A stretch of DNA of 64,000 bases from Streptomyces sp. NBC_01237 (GCF_035917275.1 NZ_CP108509.1:124001-188000), one strand, 5' to 3'; counted from the stretch's first letter, positions 32,777 to 41,590 are shown. The notes: a model not told the origin generated them from the sequence alone. Numbers and translations are program-made.

Positions 32777-33025
32777 ATGTGTCAGCACACCCCCACCTGC
32801 CCGACCGCTGATGCGGCGGACAGGGAAGCAGCCCGGACGGAGATGCGGGCCCAAGCCCAGGGCTGGTCCCTCCTGTGCAACGGCGTCCTGCTCTTCGAGG
32901 ACACCGGGGAGCTGCTGCCGGACGGGCGGATCATCGCCCCGCACCGGCCCGGCCGTGGCCGCGTGATGAGCCCTTCCGCCTCCATGCCCCTGGAAGCCCT
33001 CGCGGCGCAGAAGCTCGTGCCGTAG
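32777..33025 (+). CDS. DUF5999 protein
   Basis: 82 residues with the unmistakable family pattern MCQHTPTCPTADAADREAA, QGWSLLCNGVLLFEDTGELL and PDGRIIAPHRP. DUF5999 proteins are common, small, cysteine-bearing actinomycete proteins of unknown role (three Cys in the first half). It lies 76 nt downstream of the DUF6302-like gene and 68 nt upstream of the graspetide precursor. Start ATG at 32777 with GAGAGG upstream. Confidence 0.9.
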   Translation: MCQHTPTCPTADAADREAARTEMRAQAQGWSLLCNGVLLFEDTGELLPDGRIIAPHRPGRGRVMSPSASMPLEALAAQKLVP

Positions 33026-33093
33026 GGCACGCGTCACCGCCACCCGACCCGCGCCGGTACGAACCGGCGTACCCCCATCGAAGGAGAGACATC

Positions 33094-33345
33094 GTGCCCA
33101 GCACCGTTCAGGAAACCACCCTGCCGTTTGCGCTGCGGGAGGACAGCCCCATGCTGCTGCTGGAGCCGGTTGCTCAGGTGCCCGGAGAGCACTTCGACCC
33201 CCGGCGTCAGGTCCGGGCCGACGCCGACGGCCGACCGCTCGTGCAGAGCCACGCCCATCGGGCATCCACGACCTCACCCCAAACCACCCCTCAGATAGGT
33301 GACCCGACCTGGACCGACGTGGTGGGTCTGGGTGAGGGCCTGTGA
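33094..33345 (+). CDS. tgmA: Graspetide (ATP-grasp RiPP) precursor peptide
   Basis: 83 residues from a GTG with AAGGAGAG. The leader has PFALREDSP at 11-19 and EHFDP...QVRADADGRPLV at 32-50, the conserved leader pattern of the putative ATP-grasp target RiPP family (TIGR04186, TgmA). The C-terminal core (about 59-83) holds Thr/Ser residues (STTSPQTTP) and acidic residues (Asp70, Asp75, Glu81), the donors and acceptors for ester macrocycles. The stop overlaps the ligase start by 4 nt. The ring pattern cannot be predicted from sequence. Confidence 0.85.
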   Translation: MPSTVQETTLPFALREDSPMLLLEPVAQVPGEHFDPRRQVRADADGRPLVQSHAHRASTTSPQTTPQIGDPTWTDVVGLGEGL

Positions 33346-34367
33346 TCCGGTCACGGATCGACGTGCCAGACACCGTGCTCGTGATCACGGGCCCGGATGA
33401 CGACACCGGCGACAGAGTGGTCCTGGAGCTCCAGAGGCTGGGCGCACCCTTCGTCCGCTTCGACCTCGCGGACTTTCCGACGAGCGTGGAACTCGACGCA
33501 ACGCTCGATGAGTTCGGCTCCTGGCAGGGCCTCATCACGGTCCGCGGTCGGAGAATCAACCTGGCCGACATCCACTCCGTGCTCTGGTGGCACCCCAACC
33601 TCCCCAGCGGGAGGGACATGGGGGCGGCGAGCGAAGGGGAGAGCCTGTGGCTCGCCAGGGAGTCCGCCGCGGCGCTCAATGTCCTCTGTGCCCTGGACTG
33701 CAAACAGGTCAGCCACCCCCGGGACACACGGTCGTCGCAGGTCAAGGCCGATGTCCTGATGCAGGCCGTCCGCGCGGGGCTGACGGTGCCGCCCACCTGG
33801 ATAGGGACCCAACCCACTGCGGCCCGGATCTTCGGCGACTGCGCACCGGCCGGCATCGTCACCAAAACCCTGACCACGCCGCAGATCCTCCTTGGCGGTG
33901 ACCGGGTGCGGATGCTCTACACCGCGCCGGTCGATCCGCAGGCCCTCGACCGCGCCGCGGTTCTCGGCCCGTGCCAGTTGCAGCACCGGATCGACACGCA
34001 GTACGCGGTACGCGCTCACGTGATCGGGCCCGAGGTCATCGCGGTACGGATCGACGCGCGCAGCCCGGCCGCCCACCAGGACTGGCGCGCCGACTACGAC
34101 GCGCTGTCCTACTCGCCCACCGCCCTGCCCGACGAGGTCACTGACGGGCTCCTCGCTCTCACGGAGCACTACGGCCTGGTCTACGCCGCGATCGATCTTC
34201 TGGTCGACAGCGAGGGCACCATCTGGTTCGTGGACCTCAACCCCGCCGGCCAGTACGGGTGGATCGAACAGGCCCTTCCAGAAATCGACATCACCAGGAA
34301 ACTCGCACGGTTCCTGACCGGGCGCACTCAGCGCCCGCCCTCACCACTCCTGGCCTACGCCTCCTGA
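33342..34367 (+). CDS. tgmB: ATP-grasp ribosomal peptide maturase (TgmB)
   Basis: 341 residues. The protein has the SAV_5884-type maturase pattern: LVITGPDDDTGDRVVLELQR at the N-terminus, VLWWHPNLP near 80, KADVLMQAVRAGLTVPPTW, and the ATP/Mg site VYAAIDLLVDSEGTIWFVDL then NPAGQYGWIE. It uses ATP to join acidic side chains of the precursor core to Ser/Thr (ester) or Lys (amide). The methyltransferase TgmC that often follows is absent here. Coupled to the precursor gene; a terminator follows. Confidence 0.92.
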   Translation: MIRSRIDVPDTVLVITGPDDDTGDRVVLELQRLGAPFVRFDLADFPTSVELDATLDEFGSWQGLITVRGRRINLADIHSVLWWHPNLPSGRDMGAASEGESLWLARESAAALNVLCALDCKQVSHPRDTRSSQVKADVLMQAVRAGLTVPPTWIGTQPTAARIFGDCAPAGIVTKTLTTPQILLGGDRVRMLYTAPVDPQALDRAAVLGPCQLQHRIDTQYAVRAHVIGPEVIAVRIDARSPAAHQDWRADYDALSYSPTALPDEVTDGLLALTEHYGLVYAAIDLLVDSEGTIWFVDLNPAGQYGWIEQALPEIDITRKLARFLTGRTQRPPSPLLAYAS

Positions 34368-34372
34368 ACCGC

Positions 34373-34447
34373 TGCGCCCCGCCCGCCCCGCCTGCCTCCC
34401 CGGTCTGGGCCGGCGAGCGGGGCGCAGTCCCCCTCCCCCCTTTTTTT
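34373..34447 (+). terminator. Intrinsic terminator after tgmB
   Basis: An 11-bp perfect stem CTGCGCCCCGC / GCGGGGCGCAG (34373-34383 and 34418-34428) is followed 12 nt later by a run of seven T (34441-34447), rare in this GC-rich DNA. It fits the end of the graspetide operon. Confidence 0.7.
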
Positions 34448-34474
34448 CTGCGTCACGAATCGGAGACGACCTCC

Positions 34475-34963
34475 ATGACCCCCCTGGCGGCCCCGGCACC
34501 CCGTCCGGCGATGCCGCGCCAAGATTTCGATGTGAGGGCCTGGATCCCCAGCGACTCCGGCAGGGTGCTGCTGGTCCGCGACGGCCAGGAGGCCACGCTG
34601 CCCGGCCGACGTTTCACCCTCCAGGAGCACGCCTGGGAAGTCCTGGTGGAGGCGGTGGGCCGGCAGACCGGCCTCACCGTGCACCCGACGCGGCTCCTCG
34701 GACTGGACTGGCGGCTGATCTGCGACCGCACGGCGGAGGAGTGGACCATGGTCGTCCTGTGCTCCGCCGTGCGGGCCGACTCGCTGCCCACCGAGGGCCC
34801 CTGCCTCAGTGCGTGGACCAGTCGTGAGGAGTCGCTGCGCGAGCTGCGCGGCATGGGCCGCCAGTTCCTCGAACTGTGGCAGGCGTGGCAGGACGGGCAT
34901 CGCGCCCTGATGCAGGACAGCCGCGGCGTCCCGTTCGACGCCGCCCGGGGGAGGCTCCGGTGA
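34475..34963 (+). CDS. Degenerate Nudix-fold protein
   Basis: 162 residues. VRAWIPSDSGRVLLVRDGQE and then LPGRRFTLQEHAWEVLVEAV have the layout of a Nudix domain, but the catalytic REUXEE core reads VEAVGRQ, so hydrolase activity is unlikely. It may be a binding protein or regulator. ATG at 34475 is chosen because the frame upstream overlaps tgmB. It overlaps the following short gene by 4 nt. Confidence 0.6.
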   Translation: MTPLAAPAPRPAMPRQDFDVRAWIPSDSGRVLLVRDGQEATLPGRRFTLQEHAWEVLVEAVGRQTGLTVHPTRLLGLDWRLICDRTAEEWTMVVLCSAVRADSLPTEGPCLSAWTSREESLRELRGMGRQFLELWQAWQDGHRALMQDSRGVPFDAARGRLR

Positions 34964-35208
34964 CATCACCCGACGTGCTCCTGGCCGAGCCCGAGACCAC
35001 CCCCACCACACACCCCGGAGCCATGGCCATGGGTGCGCAGCTCGCGGCGATGCGGATGCTGTACGGCCTCCGCCTCGACGCGGTCGCGAAGCAGGCCGCG
35101 CTTACCTTCTGTCGTCGGCAACACGGCCGGTACTGCCGGGTGCAGGTCGCGCCCCGGGGTGGGGGCTGCCGACTTCCGTGGGCGAGAGATCGGATTCACC
35201 ATGCTTGA
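34960..35208 (+). pseudogene. Truncated helix-turn-helix protein
   Basis: An 82-codon frame from a GTG overlapping the previous stop. The segment LAAMRMLYGLRLDAVAKQAA looks like the first helices of an XRE-type domain, but the expected recognition helix is replaced by a Cys/Arg/Gly-rich tail (FCRRQHGRYCRV). I read it as a gene frameshifted or cut after its second helix. The tail overlaps the start of the HAD gene by 8 nt. Confidence 0.4.
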
Positions 35209-35980
35209 ATCGGTCGGCTATGTGGAGAGCGCGGTCGGTGAGCGGAAGCTCACGGCGCACTGGTCCTTCCGGAAGGTCCATGCGCCCACCGGTCCTCGGC
35301 CCCAGTGGGCGCACGTGCGGGCGGTCTGCTTCGATCTGGAACGTACGCTGGTACGTTTTTGGCCGACCGGGGCGACCGAACGGGTCGCCGAGGTGCTGGG
35401 TCTTTCTCCGGGGGAAGCCCGTGCGGTGATGGGCCCGGACGCCATGCCTCTGGCCGCGGCGAAAGGTCCCGCCCGCGAGCGGGTCTGGCCCTCCGCCCGC
35501 CCTGCCGAACCGGTGACCGTTGTGGTGGAGCACGCTCGCCGGTTCACCGAGACTCCCGATGTGTACCCGGACGTGTACCCGGTGCTGACCGCGCTGCGGG
35601 AGCGGGGCTTCACTCTGATCGGCATGACTGACACGTTGGGGTGCTCTGTGTCCGGGGGAGGCCCGGACACAGTGCGTGAACTGCTGCACCCCGTCCTCCA
35701 CCCCGCGCACACGGCCGCCATCAGCCCGGAACGGGCGTTCGCCGAAGTCGCGAAGGCCGCTGGTCTTCAGTCTCATGAACTGCTGTACGTCGGCGGCTGT
35801 GCCGCCACGGGCGCTATTGCCGCGTCGGCCGGCTGGAACACTGCCCGGCTGGACCGGCACCACATGAGCGGCCCGCTGACGGCAGAGGCGTGCACAGCAC
35901 GCCTGCACTCCCTCAACACCCTGCCTCTGCTGCTGCCCTTCCGGGCAGCAGCCGTCACCCTCTCGGATATGGCCGGCTGA
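35201..35980 (+). CDS. HAD-like hydrolase with altered DxD motif
   Basis: About 259 residues from ATG 35201. A HAD core starts at VRAVCFDLERTLV: nucleophile Asp45 is kept but the second Asp of DxDxT is Glu47. The later motif II region FTLIGMTDTLG and a motif IV-like region LLYVGGCAATGAIAASAGW follow. HAD phosphatases use the second Asp as general acid/base, so Glu may slow or alter the reaction. It lies downstream of the Nudix-like gene; substrate unknown. The first 35 residues are not part of the domain. Confidence 0.7.
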   Translation: MLESVGYVESAVGERKLTAHWSFRKVHAPTGPRPQWAHVRAVCFDLERTLVRFWPTGATERVAEVLGLSPGEARAVMGPDAMPLAAAKGPARERVWPSARPAEPVTVVVEHARRFTETPDVYPDVYPVLTALRERGFTLIGMTDTLGCSVSGGGPDTVRELLHPVLHPAHTAAISPERAFAEVAKAAGLQSHELLYVGGCAATGAIAASAGWNTARLDRHHMSGPLTAEACTARLHSLNTLPLLLPFRAAAVTLSDMAG

Positions 35981-36220
35981 TGAGGCCTGCCCACGCGTCC
36001 CCCGGCAACACCTCCGCCCGCCACACGGCCATCCCCCGGCCGGCGTCCATCTCTCTGTTCAACCGTGACGGATGCCGCTGCGCATCTGGTGGAACCCGTG
36101 CCCCGTCCCCGGTGACGCGGGCGTGATGCGTACCGCTCATTCCGCCTGCCGATACGTCACCAGAAACCGTCGGAGTCATCCCAGCAGCAGCCGTCCGTCG
36201 CCCCTCCCCGCACCGAAGCG

Positions 36221-36520
36221 GTGCGTGAGCCAGGCAGCGGCACGCCGGAGAGAACCGAACGCCGGACTGCCAAGGTACGCAACCGGTTGCTGGCGAACGC
36301 CGTGCGGCTGTCGCGCATGTCGTACAGCGAAGTGGCGGCTGAGGTCCGGGGGATGGCACTGGCCGAGGGGCAGCACCATGTGGCAACCGACCGGACCCGG
36401 ATCGGGCACTGGATCAACGACGGAGGCCAGCCGCAGGACCCCGTCCCCCGCCCCTGCGGCGCGGCCCCCATGGGAGCCGCAGCCACACACACCCTTGCGA
36501 TTTCCACATTTGGAAATTAG
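36221..36520 (+). pseudogene. N-terminal fragment of an actinomycete HTH regulator
   Basis: A 99-codon frame. ERRTAKVRNRLLANAVRLSR, MSYSEVAAEVRGMAL and ATDRTRIGHWINDGGQP match the start of Streptomyces NsdA/BldD-like helix-turn-helix regulators, which normally run 400 residues or more. After 'PQDPVPRP' homology is lost and the frame ends in unrelated sequence. It is a remnant; no credible promoter or ribosome site was noted. Confidence 0.55.
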
Positions 36521-36572
36521 CGTGGTCGGCGGGTCAGGGCATCGCGCCCGGACCAGATGGGGAGGACCCTTC

Positions 36573-36887
36573 ATGCCCGCCAGCCAGCAGCACTTCACCG
36601 CGTGGTTCACCGACGACCCCTCCGTTTCCGACAAGTGCGTTCTCGACATTTTCAAGGACGAGATCGTCGGGTACGAGACTGGCCTCTCCGGATTCACGAC
36701 TGACGAGCCGGTGTGGGGTGCCGCAGGTCGGCCGATTCTCAACATCCCCACCGCGATGGACGTCAACAGCGGCCGCCGGGACACCCTCCGTCAGGCGGAG
36801 CAACTCCTGCGGGATGCCGGTTGGGAGGCCGTCGGCGGCTGGAGCGACAACCAGTCCGGGTACACCATCACGGTGGAGCAGGCGTGA
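36573..36887 (+). CDS. Small unrecognised protein
   Basis: 104 residues from ATG 36573 with GGGGAGG eight bases upstream. The protein is acidic with even composition (HFTAWFTDDPSVSDKCVLDI, TLRQAEQLLRDAGWEAVGGW) and no known motif. Its GTGA overlap with the next gene and clear ribosome site support a real gene. Genes of this size next to helix-turn-helix proteins occur on actinomycete integrative elements, but the family is not known to me. Confidence 0.65.
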   Translation: MPASQQHFTAWFTDDPSVSDKCVLDIFKDEIVGYETGLSGFTTDEPVWGAAGRPILNIPTAMDVNSGRRDTLRQAEQLLRDAGWEAVGGWSDNQSGYTITVEQA

Positions 36888-37318
36888 CCAACCGGCAGCA
36901 CTCCGACCCGCCCGGCATGCCCGAGGACGAGCGGATGACGCCGGCCGAACTGCGCGTCGTCCGCGAGTACCTGGGCCTCACCCCCGAGTGGCTCGCTGCC
37001 CACCTGAACATTACCGGCCGTCAGGTCCGGAACTGGGAGCAGGGCAAATCCCCCATCCTCGATACCTATCGCCTGGAGATCCAGAACCTGGAGCGCTACA
37101 CGGGCGATTTCGTCTCCGCCGTACGCGACCGCCTGATGGACCTGCCCGACCCGGGCGTGATCACCTATAGGAACGATGCCGAGTATCGCGCCGCCCACCC
37201 CGAGGTACGGTTCCCCGCCTCCTGGCACCGCGCCGTCATCGCCCGTGTTGCCCAAGAGGTTCGTGGACTGACGATCGCGTACGCCGACGAGGTCTCCGAA
37301 TCGGCTGCCGGTACCTGA
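36884..37318 (+). CDS. Helix-turn-helix DNA-binding protein
   Basis: 144 residues, GTG overlapping the previous stop. MTPAELRVVREYLGLTPEWL then AAHLNITGRQVRNWEQGKSP is a Cro/XRE-type (DUF1870-like) helix-turn-helix at about 18-55. The C-terminal 80 residues are unassigned. It probably regulates or accompanies the preceding gene as a two-gene unit. Confidence 0.8.
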   Translation: MTNRQHSDPPGMPEDERMTPAELRVVREYLGLTPEWLAAHLNITGRQVRNWEQGKSPILDTYRLEIQNLERYTGDFVSAVRDRLMDLPDPGVITYRNDAEYRAAHPEVRFPASWHRAVIARVAQEVRGLTIAYADEVSESAAGT

Positions 37319-37427
37319 GCTCCAGCGCGATGAGAAACGCCGCGGGGCCAGCGCACGCCATTGACCACCCGCACCCTGCACGGTGCCCTCCAACGATCGA
37401 AGCGGAGGCCCCGCTGAGAGGGGCCGG

Positions 37428-37893
37428 TCAGTGCTCGGACTTCGCGGGCCGCTCCATGAGCGCGGCCGCGGCCCTGTCGAGGGTGAGCGTCCCGCGCAGA
37501 ACGGCGGCGACAGTCTCGGTGATCGGCATCTCGATGCCGTGGGCATGGGCGAGAGTGAGGATGGCGTCGGCCGACTTCACGCCCTCGGTGGTCTGCCGGG
37601 TGGCGGCGGCCGCCTGGTCGACGGTGCTCCCGGTACCGAGGTGTGACCCGAAGGTGCGATTACGCGACAGGGGCGAGGAGCAGGTGGCGACCAGGTCGCC
37701 CAGGCCGGCCAAGCCGGTGAGGGTGATGGGGTCGGCGCCCAGTGCGGTGGCCAGCCTGATGGCCTCTGCCAGGCCCGGGGCGCCGGGCATGCAGCGTGAC
37801 ACCGGTGCCCGCGTCGGCAAGGATCTTCGCCGCGGCGGTGCCCCAGGATCCGGCTGAGAGGACCGCCGCGCGGGCGGGACGTGCGTGACTCAC
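37428..37893 (-). pseudogene. gpsA: gpsA remnant (glycerol-3-phosphate dehydrogenase), internally deleted
   Basis: The frame from the GTG at 37893 begins [20 protein letters not shown], the NAD-binding start of GpsA (the first glycine of GxGxWG is Ser). After about 38 codons the frame shifts and the C-terminal substrate domain follows ([40 protein letters not shown]), ending at 37428. About 170 central residues are missing around 37785. The joined product cannot be active. GpsA is a housekeeping enzyme, so this must be a decayed extra copy. Confidence 0.85.
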
Positions 37894-38412
37894 CGGGTGT
37901 TCCTCTCGGGCGAATCCGGGCCTGCGTCAGCTCCGGGGGCCTGCGCGGTCATCGTATCGGTAGGGGCACCGGCACCCGGTCGTGCCGGAGGCGGCGCCGC
38001 AGATCACCCGCCTCGGCACTCGGTCTCAGGTCGCCTTCGCTGTCGACTCCCAGGACCGCCCGGGTTGTTCGGTGTTGGAGTGCGTCTCGCTGCAGGACAG
38101 CCGGGTTTCTGGTGCCCGAGGCTCTGCCCGCGCACGGTGGGGAGCGACATACATCCGTTTGATCCGCAGTGCGGAGGCTGGTGGCCTGCCAGCCTCCGCA
38201 TGTGCGAGGCGTAGTCCATCCGAGCGGGTGGCGATGAGAGAGGATTCCGTGCGGCAACTCGAACTGGTGAGCTGGCGTGGCGACGGGGTCATCGGCGGAG
38301 CCGTAGACCGCCGTCTGTTCACGGTGGAGTGCTCCGCAGCACCGCTGATCCCCTGTCGGACGTGCGCAGTTCCGGGATTACCTGCGTGACGGTCCTGGGC
38401 GTGAGGAGCTCG
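37894..38412. other. 519-bp gap without recognisable genes
   Basis: No frame shows family motifs or a good ribosome site. Several short frames overlap on both strands and look like GC-driven chance. No tRNA or strong hairpin was seen. Confidence 0.5.
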
Positions 38413-39786
38413 TCATCGGGACCGGGCGTCGAGGAGCTGGGCGCGGGTGTAGGTGGTTGTTCCTGCCGATTTGGTATGGCGCAGGAGCTCGAAGAGGCCG
38501 CGTGGTGCTGCTGCTGGCCCGCTGTGCTGGGCCGCAGGGGCGGAGATGTCGTCGAGGAGTACATCGACGAGCTCGGCGAGCGCATGGCAGCCATTGCCCG
38601 CGTATCCGTAGCCGATGCCCCAGCCTTCGCGTTCGGGGGCGAGCCACAGCGTCCCGTCGCCGGTGCGGATCCAGCAGTTCTGGGCGCTCAGGATGAGGCC
38701 CGCGAGTGGTGAGTGCGTAGGCAGGCGCTGCAGTGAGTAGGTGAGCAGGCTCGCGTTTCGGGTGCCCGGGGAGCGGTGGAGTACGGGGAGGGCTGCGACG
38801 GGGTCGTGCAGGAGGGTGTCGGCCTCCGGATCGCGGGGGTCGTCCAGCAGGATCTTCTCCAGGACGGTGGGAGGCTGGTCGCGCACGGCGGGGACGAGGC
38901 GCTCAAACCACTCGCGGGCGGTGTTGCAGGTGGACGGCCTGATGTCGGCGGCGGCACCGGTGTGCCAGTCCTGACCGCCGTCCCAGCCCTGGCCGAAGTC
39001 CGCGACGCGGTAGGCGAGGACGTCGCGGCGTTCAGTGATGCTCAGCCAGCCGGCGCGGCGGATGAGCTCCGTCGGCTCCTGGGGGGCAGAGGGGCGGGCG
39101 AGAGGGGCGGGCACCGCGCCGAGTGCGAGGTGGGCTCCGTCGCCGCCGTCGGCCGCGTTCTTCCGGAGCTCGTCGATATTGCGGGTGGTCGAGGTGTAGT
39201 CGCGGTAGCGGATCAGACGGGCGAGGTACCAGCACAGCTCCGCGGCCGCAGAGCCGTCCGGCTCGTCGGCGGCCAGCTCGGTGAGCGCGGTGACGGGGGT
39301 CGCGATGTCGTGTGCGGGTACGAGCGCCGGCGGTGCGCCCGGGCGCCAGGCGCTGATGGCGTCGCGGTCACGCAGAGAGTGGAACCAGTACGGTGCCCGC
39401 TGCCCGAGGACGGCCGCGAGGTGGGCCCATGTCGTCTCGTACGGTTCGCCGCCCCCGCCGACGTCGTACGCGTGGAGCTGGGGCACGTACGGGTGTGTCA
39501 CCTGGGTACGCGTCTGCGCCGTGATCACGCACGCGTACTGATGGGCGAGATGCTCACCGTGGTGCTGCCGCAAGGCAGCGACGGCCAGCTTGGGGGACGT
39601 GTTGCCGTCCGTCATCGAGTGCACCAGTGCGATGCCGCCCCGGCCGGTGTCCCACCGCAACACCGCAAAATGGCCGACGAACTCCACCTGGTCGAAGACG
39701 CCGTCGCCTTGCGGCTGCCGAAGCCATTGCTCCTTGCGGGCGCCTGCGCTGTCGTCGCTGGGCACGCTTCGTGAGAACAAGTCCAC
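38413..39786 (-). CDS. Unrecognised 457-residue protein
   Basis: A long, protein-like frame from a GTG at 39786 (GGGGAG upstream) or an upstream ATG at 39843. Composition is balanced with blocks such as VEFVGHFAVLRWDTGRGGIA, LVHSMTDGNTSPKL and VLAYRVADFGQGWDGGQDWH. I see no signal peptide, membrane span or catalytic motif. It is monocistronic, with a 222-bp gap to the next gene on the same strand. Possibly a Streptomyces-specific family. Confidence 0.6.
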   Translation of the reverse strand: MDLFSRSVPSDDSAGARKEQWLRQPQGDGVFDQVEFVGHFAVLRWDTGRGGIALVHSMTDGNTSPKLAVAALRQHHGEHLAHQYACVITAQTRTQVTHPYVPQLHAYDVGGGGEPYETTWAHLAAVLGQRAPYWFHSLRDRDAISAWRPGAPPALVPAHDIATPVTALTELAADEPDGSAAAELCWYLARLIRYRDYTSTTRNIDELRKNAADGGDGAHLALGAVPAPLARPSAPQEPTELIRRAGWLSITERRDVLAYRVADFGQGWDGGQDWHTGAAADIRPSTCNTAREWFERLVPAVRDQPPTVLEKILLDDPRDPEADTLLHDPVAALPVLHRSPGTRNASLLTYSLQRLPTHSPLAGLILSAQNCWIRTGDGTLWLAPEREGWGIGYGYAGNGCHALAELVDVLLDDISAPAAQHSGPAAAPRGLFELLRHTKSAGTTTYTRAQLLDARSR

Positions 39787-40008
39787 GTACTGTCCACTCC
39801 CCTGAGGTTGCCGGCGCGTCCCCACCCGGCCGGAGGATGCCACCGGGTTCGCACACCGCTACCAACCTTGCCCGCCCGCCCGGTCCGCCGCGGGCAATCC
39901 TCCACAATCGGACATCGGCTGATATCCGACGGCGGTCCGGTCCTCCCGCCAGCCGTTTCACCCACTGTCCCGCTCCCGGGCAGGCACGCTGTCGATTGCG
40001 CGCCGGAT

Positions 40009-40557
40009 TCAGGGCGTGGGTGTGGAGGTGATGGTGCTGGTGTCGTCGCACGTGCCGGTCGGCAGGACCACCTTCGCAGCGACGGCGTCGGCCCATCGGT
40101 CGTCATCGGCCGCACCGGTCGCGCGCTCCGCACCCCATACCCAGCGGCCTTCGGCGTCGGCCCGGTCGAGGAGGGCGACGGCGTAGCGCTGCCCGGTGAT
40201 GAGGGGCTGGTAGACGGGTTCGGTGGTGGTGTAGGTGTCCCGGGCGGTGCGGGTGACAGCCTGGGCGACAGTGAGGGGGTCCTGGGCGGTGCCCTTGAGT
40301 GTCCTCTCCACGGTGAGGGTGGCGACCTGCACGCCGGTGGCGGAGTCGGCGCCGTTGGGGGTGTAGCGGATGGGGCCGCTGACGGTGCCGATGACGACAG
40401 TGTCGGCGAAGGCGGCGACGTGCTCGGGTGTGCTTGCCGGTGGGGCGCACAAAGAGGAAACGGTGATCTCCCCGTCCTCCAGGAGGACGTAGGCCCCGGC
40501 CGTTACGGCCAGGGCGAGCACGGTGGTGACAGCGGCGATCAAGGCGTGCTTGCGCAA
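40009..40557 (-). CDS. Secreted or anchored protein of unknown function
   Basis: 182 residues. An N-terminal hydrophobic segment (ALIAAVTTVLALAVTAGAYV, about 5-24) after MRKH is a signal peptide or anchor. A mature domain carries VVIGTVSGPIRYTPNGADS and QVATLTVERTLKGTA, a pattern of beta strands like OB-fold surface proteins. It overlaps nothing but starts 2 nt after the metalloprotease stop on the same strand, so the two are probably co-transcribed. No enzyme motif seen. Confidence 0.7.
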   Translation of the reverse strand: MRKHALIAAVTTVLALAVTAGAYVLLEDGEITVSSLCAPPASTPEHVAAFADTVVIGTVSGPIRYTPNGADSATGVQVATLTVERTLKGTAQDPLTVAQAVTRTARDTYTTTEPVYQPLITGQRYAVALLDRADAEGRWVWGAERATGAADDDRWADAVAAKVVLPTGTCDDTSTITSTPTP

Positions 40558-40558
40558 G

Positions 40559-41146
40559 TCAGCTCCATAGCCTGCGGTAGTTGGCCTTGTCGACGGCCTG
40601 GGGGGTGATGATGGGGGGTGAGGCGATGTCGGTCCACATCAGCGACAGGACGCGGTCGGGCTTGTGGCACAGGCCGAGGGCATGGCCGAGTTCATGCGCG
40701 GCGGCGGAGTTCTGGAACTCAAGACTGCGGCCGTCCATCTTGTCCCTGTTGAACCGAATATGGTCGGTGGCCGCGGTTCCTGAGTCGCGTACGTACTGGG
40801 CCACTGGCGCGCGGTCTCCGCGGCCGCCGTCGTAGTCGCGGAATTCGAGGTCGTTGACGGTGGCGGCGGAGTCGGGGCGGAGCTCGATCGTGGCACCGGA
40901 GAACTGCCATGCCTTGAGGGCGTGTTTGCGCGGGCCGTCGTAGCGGGTGTTCTCCGTCCAGCGGATCTCGCCGTCATCGACGGCGGATACCCCTGGGCGT
41001 TCGCGTTCGCCACCGACACAGGGCGCCGGGGCCGCTGCCTGGTGCTGGTGTGCGGATACGGAGGGCGGGGGCAGCGCGAGGAACACCGTGGCGATCACGG
41101 CGGCCACATTCGGCACGGTACGGATGCGGGTCGTCACACTGGGCAA
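40559..41146 (-). CDS. Secreted zinc metalloprotease (matrixin/snapalysin-like)
   Basis: 195 residues. A signal peptide (VAAVIATVFLALPPPSVSAH, about 14-33) is followed by a catalytic domain with HELGHALGLCH at 151-161, the HExxHxxGxxH zinc site of metzincins, and a Met-turn SLMW (Met170). The glutamate in HE is the general base. It should be an exported endopeptidase. It lies just upstream of another exported protein gene in the same direction, possibly its partner or inhibitor (inference). Confidence 0.88.
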   Translation of the reverse strand: MPSVTTRIRTVPNVAAVIATVFLALPPPSVSAHQHQAAAPAPCVGGERERPGVSAVDDGEIRWTENTRYDGPRKHALKAWQFSGATIELRPDSAATVNDLEFRDYDGGRGDRAPVAQYVRDSGTAATDHIRFNRDKMDGRSLEFQNSAAAHELGHALGLCHKPDRVLSLMWTDIASPPIITPQAVDKANYRRLWS

Positions 41147-41184
41147 TCATATGGGTTGCGGAGCGCCCGCCGCACGTGGCTGGT

Positions 41185-41379
41185 TCACTCCAGGACGAGG
41201 TCGGGCCGGCGGGTGCTGCGCCCTGTCCGCCCGGCCGCGGCGAGTTCGGTCCAGCTGTCTCGCAGCGCGGGGTCGAGAGCCCGCTCCATGTCGGCCTGTG
41301 GAACTCCGGCGAGCAGGTGTGCCAGGTCTTTGCGCCGGACGCCCGCCATGGTCCGCAGCTGGCCGAGCGTGTCGGGCAT
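41185..41379 (-). CDS. Small unrecognised protein
   Basis: 64 residues from ATG 41379 (MPDTLGQLRTMAGVRRKDLA...). It starts 2 nt downstream of the stop of another small gene, so the two are coupled. No motif recognised; a helix-rich peptide with basic patches. Confidence 0.5.
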   Translation of the reverse strand: MPDTLGQLRTMAGVRRKDLAHLLAGVPQADMERALDPALRDSWTELAAAGRTGRSTRRPDLVLE

Positions 41380-41381
41380 GC

Positions 41382-41528
41382 TCAGTCGTCCGGCCGCCTC
41401 GGGGCCCGTGCCGCCCTACGGTCCAGCCACTCGTCCGCGAGAACCCGCCCCAGCTCTGCCAGCGGTTCGTCGCCCGGCGTGCTGCGCAGCGCCACCGCCA
41501 CTGCGGCGATCTCTGTCTCTGTACTCAT
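41382..41528 (-). CDS. Small protein, 48 residues
   Basis: From ATG 41528: an acidic, helical peptide (MSTETEIAAVAVALRSTPGD, then PLAELGRVLADEWLDRRAA). A ribosome site AAGGCGAAGAGATG precedes it. It ends 2 nt before the following small gene, and this tight spacing is the main evidence that both are real. Function unknown. Confidence 0.5.
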   Translation of the reverse strand: MSTETEIAAVAVALRSTPGDEPLAELGRVLADEWLDRRAARAPRRPDD

Positions 41529-41590
41529 CTCTTCGCCTTTCAGTCTTCCCGGAACGTCTCCGGGCTCTTGCGTTCCTTGGAGGCACCTTC

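Noticed and set aside
31790..33877. 695-codon frame antisense to the graspetide operon
   Set aside because: It crosses five genes with ribosome sites and known families on the plus strand; it is a GC-driven shadow.
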